Assembly: GCA_029948255.1 (NCBI GenBank)
Contig: JALIZF010001342.1
Location: 124,001-188,000 of the forward strand
Reading direction: 5' to 3'
Length of the DNA stretch: 64,000 bases
Origin: Telmatactis stephensoni
Lineage: Eukaryota; Cnidaria; Anthozoa; Actiniaria; Isophelliidae
Shown: positions 61,200-64,000 of the stretch, in pieces
Layout of the letters: each line of letters starts with the position of its first letter
How positions within the stretch are numbered: the first letter of the stretch is position 1
Position numbers and translations under genes: made by a program
Notes under the pieces: generated by a model
What the model saw: only the letters and a program-made list of their open reading frames with translations
Database searches by the model: none
Told to the model about the DNA's origin: nothing

Positions 61200-61754
61200 T
61201 AGTGACGAACCTCGCCCTATCAAGGTCTTCTTGAAGACAGATAACACCCTAGCTATCAACAGAGTTCGTTTAAATTTAGTTTAAAATTTTGACTCTTACA
61301 ACTAGAACCTGTAGCGACTGCTTATAGAGCTAGCTAGTACATCGCGTCAGAGTTAATACAGGATCCCCTATGTGAAACGTGAATGGCTGATTTATTTTGA
61401 CGTGAAACGTGATTTAAGGCCTAAAACCTTTTTGCGTCCACGTGAAAACAACTTTCGATTTATTTATTTTTATTTTTTTTGAGATTTTTTTTTGAGATTT
61501 TTTTTTTTTTTTTGAGATTTTTTAATTTTCTGTGACGCAGGAAAAGACAAAATATTTTTGCGTGATTCCATTTTGCATGGACCCTGTTGATAGTCCATTT
61601 CTATTAACTCCCGTCTGATCGCGGATTTGGTATCCCTAACTTTGTGTACTACATTTTAGCTAGTGAAATGGACGACCGTTCGAAATTACAGTGAGCCCCT
61701 TTGCGCCTCTTATCGGACTTGTTGAGCCCCCAATGCATTGTGGATATTCAGTTC

Positions 61755-61766
61755 AAAATGGCGGCC
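61755..61766 (+). promoter_or_regulatory. YY1-like AAAATGGCGGCC upstream of DGKE, with a tiny uORF
   Basis: A YY1-type motif about 95 bp upstream of the DGKE ATG. Its ATG (61758) opens a five-codon upstream frame (M-A-A-V-F-stop). A possible acceptor TTTTTGCAG ends at 61810, so the motif may lie in a 5' exon or promoter. The role is inferred. Confidence 0.35.
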
Positions 61767-61859
61767 GTCTTTTGATCAGTTCTTCATATATATTCATTTG
61801 ATTTTTGCAGGCAACTGCTCATATTCTGCGCCTTGGCGTGAAAGCTATGAATCACCTCG

Positions 61860-63841
61860 ATGGAAAGCCCATTTCAGTGGAAAGGTGATGCATTACAAAT
61901 CGTCTGCTGTTGTGTCTTTTTTGTGGTTATTTCATGGCTGGTAACGAAGTTGTTGAGTCTTCGTAGACGCAATGGTTTTCGTGTTTATCCACACAAGGGA
62001 CATCACTGGTCATTGACTGAATTTCTCGCAAAACCTTCCTACTGTAATGTCTGTGAAAACCACTCAGTTCGGGGTGCGAACTGCGAAAATTGTGATGTTT
62101 CGGTGCATGAAGAATGTATGGATGAAGCAAATAAACGATTCACTTGCAAAGCGTTGGTTCTAAGTCGACGACCTCATATTCAACATCATTGGATCCGAGG
62201 AAATCTTCCGCTTTGCAGCCACTGTAGTATTTGTGGTTGTCCTTGTGGTGTAGAGCCACGTCTTTGTGATTATAAATGCATTTGGTGTCATGAAGTTTGC
62301 CATGACAATTGTCTTCGTAGCAAGTCGTCTATCTGTGACTTTGGTCGATATAGAACGCTAATACTGCCTCCACATTGTATCAGTTTAACACTTGTAGGAT
62401 GGCGACAAAATAAACAAAGATTTGTTGTACGAGAAGTGACACCTCCAAATATCAGGAATTGGAGCCCACTTCTGGTGTTTGCTAACTGTAAAAGTGGTGA
62501 TAATGAGGGGGAACGCTTACTCAGAGCATTTAGAGGTGTATTGAATCCAGTTCAGGTGTGTGATTGTGTAAAGTGGACACCTTGCTAATCACACTTGTTT
62601 GGTCTTTAAGTTGTGGCAATACAGGGAACAAAATAGTGCAACATTTCTCGCAACATTGCATTGCAAGTTGCAAAGGAATCAATGCTCATATTACCACTTT
62701 GCATACAACAAAATTTCTTTGTTGCACAAAGTAGAAGCACACTATTTTTGGAACAAGGAAAATGGGTTGCATGCTGGATGGTAATATAAGCAACACTTGC
62801 TCTGCAACTTGAAATGCAACAACGTTGTGCAAAATGTTGCACAATTTTGTTGACCATATTACTGCACCTTTAATGATTTTAGGTCTATTGCAAATGCCCA
62901 ACTTCTTATTTACCAACATTTTCATATACCAATCCCAACTTCAACATTTATATATCAATCTAGGGTTTGATGGTGCATTTAGTTGATGTGAAGCTTTAGT
63001 TTTATGTTATTATTCTCAGGGATAATAACATGAGATGGGGGATGGTAAATCTGAAAATTACTAACCAATTGAAGGGGGTGCAATTGAAGACAGCCTAAGT
63101 GATCATCTTTTTGATTTCCAGTTATTGATATTTTGGCTGAGGAATTACCGCTGATACCATTTTAGATCATTTTAAGAAACTTGCAAAAACTTCCCAGAAA
63201 AGTCACTTAAGCTGTATTCATGGGTACCTCTTCAACTGTGCAGGAATATCGCTTTGTAGTGGAAGGGGTCCAATCATTAAATATCATCTTCTAACTATAA
63301 TATATTTTAGGTAGTGGACTTACATGAAGTATCGCCTGAGTCAGCGCTGGAGTTTTGTAGGCTACTTCCTGACCACCAGTGTAAAATTTTAGTCTGTGGG
63401 GGAGATGGTAGTGTAGGATGGGTCCTGGCAGCTTTAGACAAAGTCAAACTACAGGTTGGAAGCATGATTTTTACATACAATATTAGGAATACTTTCTTAC
63501 CTATTTGCTGCATTGTAGTTTCTTTTTAGTCTTTTCCTTCTGTTTCTTTTCTGTCATTTATCCTTTCCCGTTTTTTCTACTTTTTCATTCTGCTCATTCT
63601 TATGAATGTAATTCTTTCTGTATCATTTCCATTTTCCATTTGTAATTTTACTTCTGTATTAATTTCCCATTTTCATTTTTTTTTTTTCATACCAGAACTC
63701 ACCTGAGATTGCAATCTTACCTCTTGGAACGGGCAATGATCTTGCTCGTGTTTTGGGTTGGGGAAGTGGGTATGCTGGAGAAGAAAATGTTAATGACGTC
63801 TTGGAATCAATACTTAAAGCCAAGGTTACACCATTGGATAG
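61860..63841 (+). CDS. DGKE: Diacylglycerol kinase epsilon, first three coding exons
   Basis: DGKE phosphorylates diacylglycerol to phosphatidic acid, preferring arachidonoyl species, at ER/plasma membranes in the phosphatidylinositol cycle. Exons: 61860-62555, 63311-63454 and 63696-63841 (986 nt, phases 0, 0, 2; no frame break). Residues 12-33 form the single N-terminal hydrophobic segment typical of this isoform ([13 protein letters not shown]). Two C1 zinc fingers follow: [18 protein letters not shown]... and [14 protein letters not shown]... with [17 protein letters not shown]. The catalytic domain starts at [20 protein letters not shown] and contains the ATP-site glycines [13 protein letters not shown] and [19 protein letters not shown]. 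The ATG is preceded by an in-frame TGA three codons upstream. The accessory half lies beyond the right edge. Confidence 0.95.
62615..62870. mobile_element. Hairpin MITE in DGKE intron 1
   Basis: Inverted arms of about 100 bp: AACAAAATAGTGCAACATTT...GCAAGTTGCA...CATATTACCA and the inverse TGGTAATATA...TGCAACTTG...ATGTTGCACAATTTTGTT. No ORF. Confidence 0.65.
62871..63310. other. Remainder of DGKE intron 1
   Basis: I see no further element or exon here. The acceptor ATATATTTTAG ends at 63310. Confidence 0.6.
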
Positions 63842-64000
63842 GTAAGTATTCTTACCTCATACTATATGTATGTAGTTGACTAAAAGTATTGACCAAGGTT
63901 CACATTTAGTAGCAGAAATGTTATTAAGAGAGGGGGTCCCTAATTTTCGAAGTTTGAGTTGAAAACGCCAAAACGTCGAAACTCTGTTAATCACATCAGG

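Larger units (their letters stand above)
54400..61859. other. Unresolved 5' region of myosin XV and DGKE
   Basis: The start codon exon of myosin XV must lie here or further right, but it is short and I could not identify it. The stretch holds tetranucleotide tracts (a 500-bp TGAA/TGGA array at 56820-57320), the mini-element at 61148-61199 and poly-T near 61470-61520. No other coding region is supported. Confidence 0.5.

Overview
The window is nuclear DNA of an invertebrate animal. It carries intron-rich genes with GT-AG introns, AT-rich introns full of short palindromic transposons, tRNA-derived SINE-like pieces and a LINE remnant. The coding genes are ordinary metazoan orthologues. Nothing in the sequence fixes the phylum; a cnidarian or sponge is my guess from the style of the repeats, not a demonstrated placement. 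All exon calls below are hand-built from open frames, splice sites and remembered vertebrate family sequence.

Layout. (1) 97-6981, minus: the N-terminal part of tubulin-folding cofactor D (TBCD), 15 exons, running off the left edge. (2) 7000-15338: intergenic, with a 5'-truncated LINE reverse transcriptase fragment (12236-13345), hairpin elements and low-complexity runs. (3) 15339-54399, minus: an almost complete unconventional myosin XV gene. I placed 59 coding exons (8,071 nt) in the order motor, IQ neck, MyTH4, FERM F1, a 2.1-kb Pro-rich exon, FERM F2-F3, SH3, MyTH4, FERM and stop. The extreme N-terminus was not found. (4) 54400-61859: repeats plus the unresolved 5' ends of myosin XV and DGKE, which are transcribed divergently. 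(5) 61860-63841, plus: the first three coding exons of diacylglycerol kinase epsilon (DGKE), running off the right edge.

The three genes are not an operon and are not known to work together. TBCD is a tubulin chaperone, myosin XV an actin motor of protrusion tips, and DGKE a membrane lipid kinase.

Most notable points: four separate one-base (+1) frame breaks in an otherwise intact myosin XV; a perfect 822-bp tandem duplication in one of its introns; and at least eight families of short hairpin elements, several with clear target-site duplications (TA, TTA and a 9-bp MULE-like one). One of these families is only 52-58 bp long and keeps its palindrome while the arm sequence changes.
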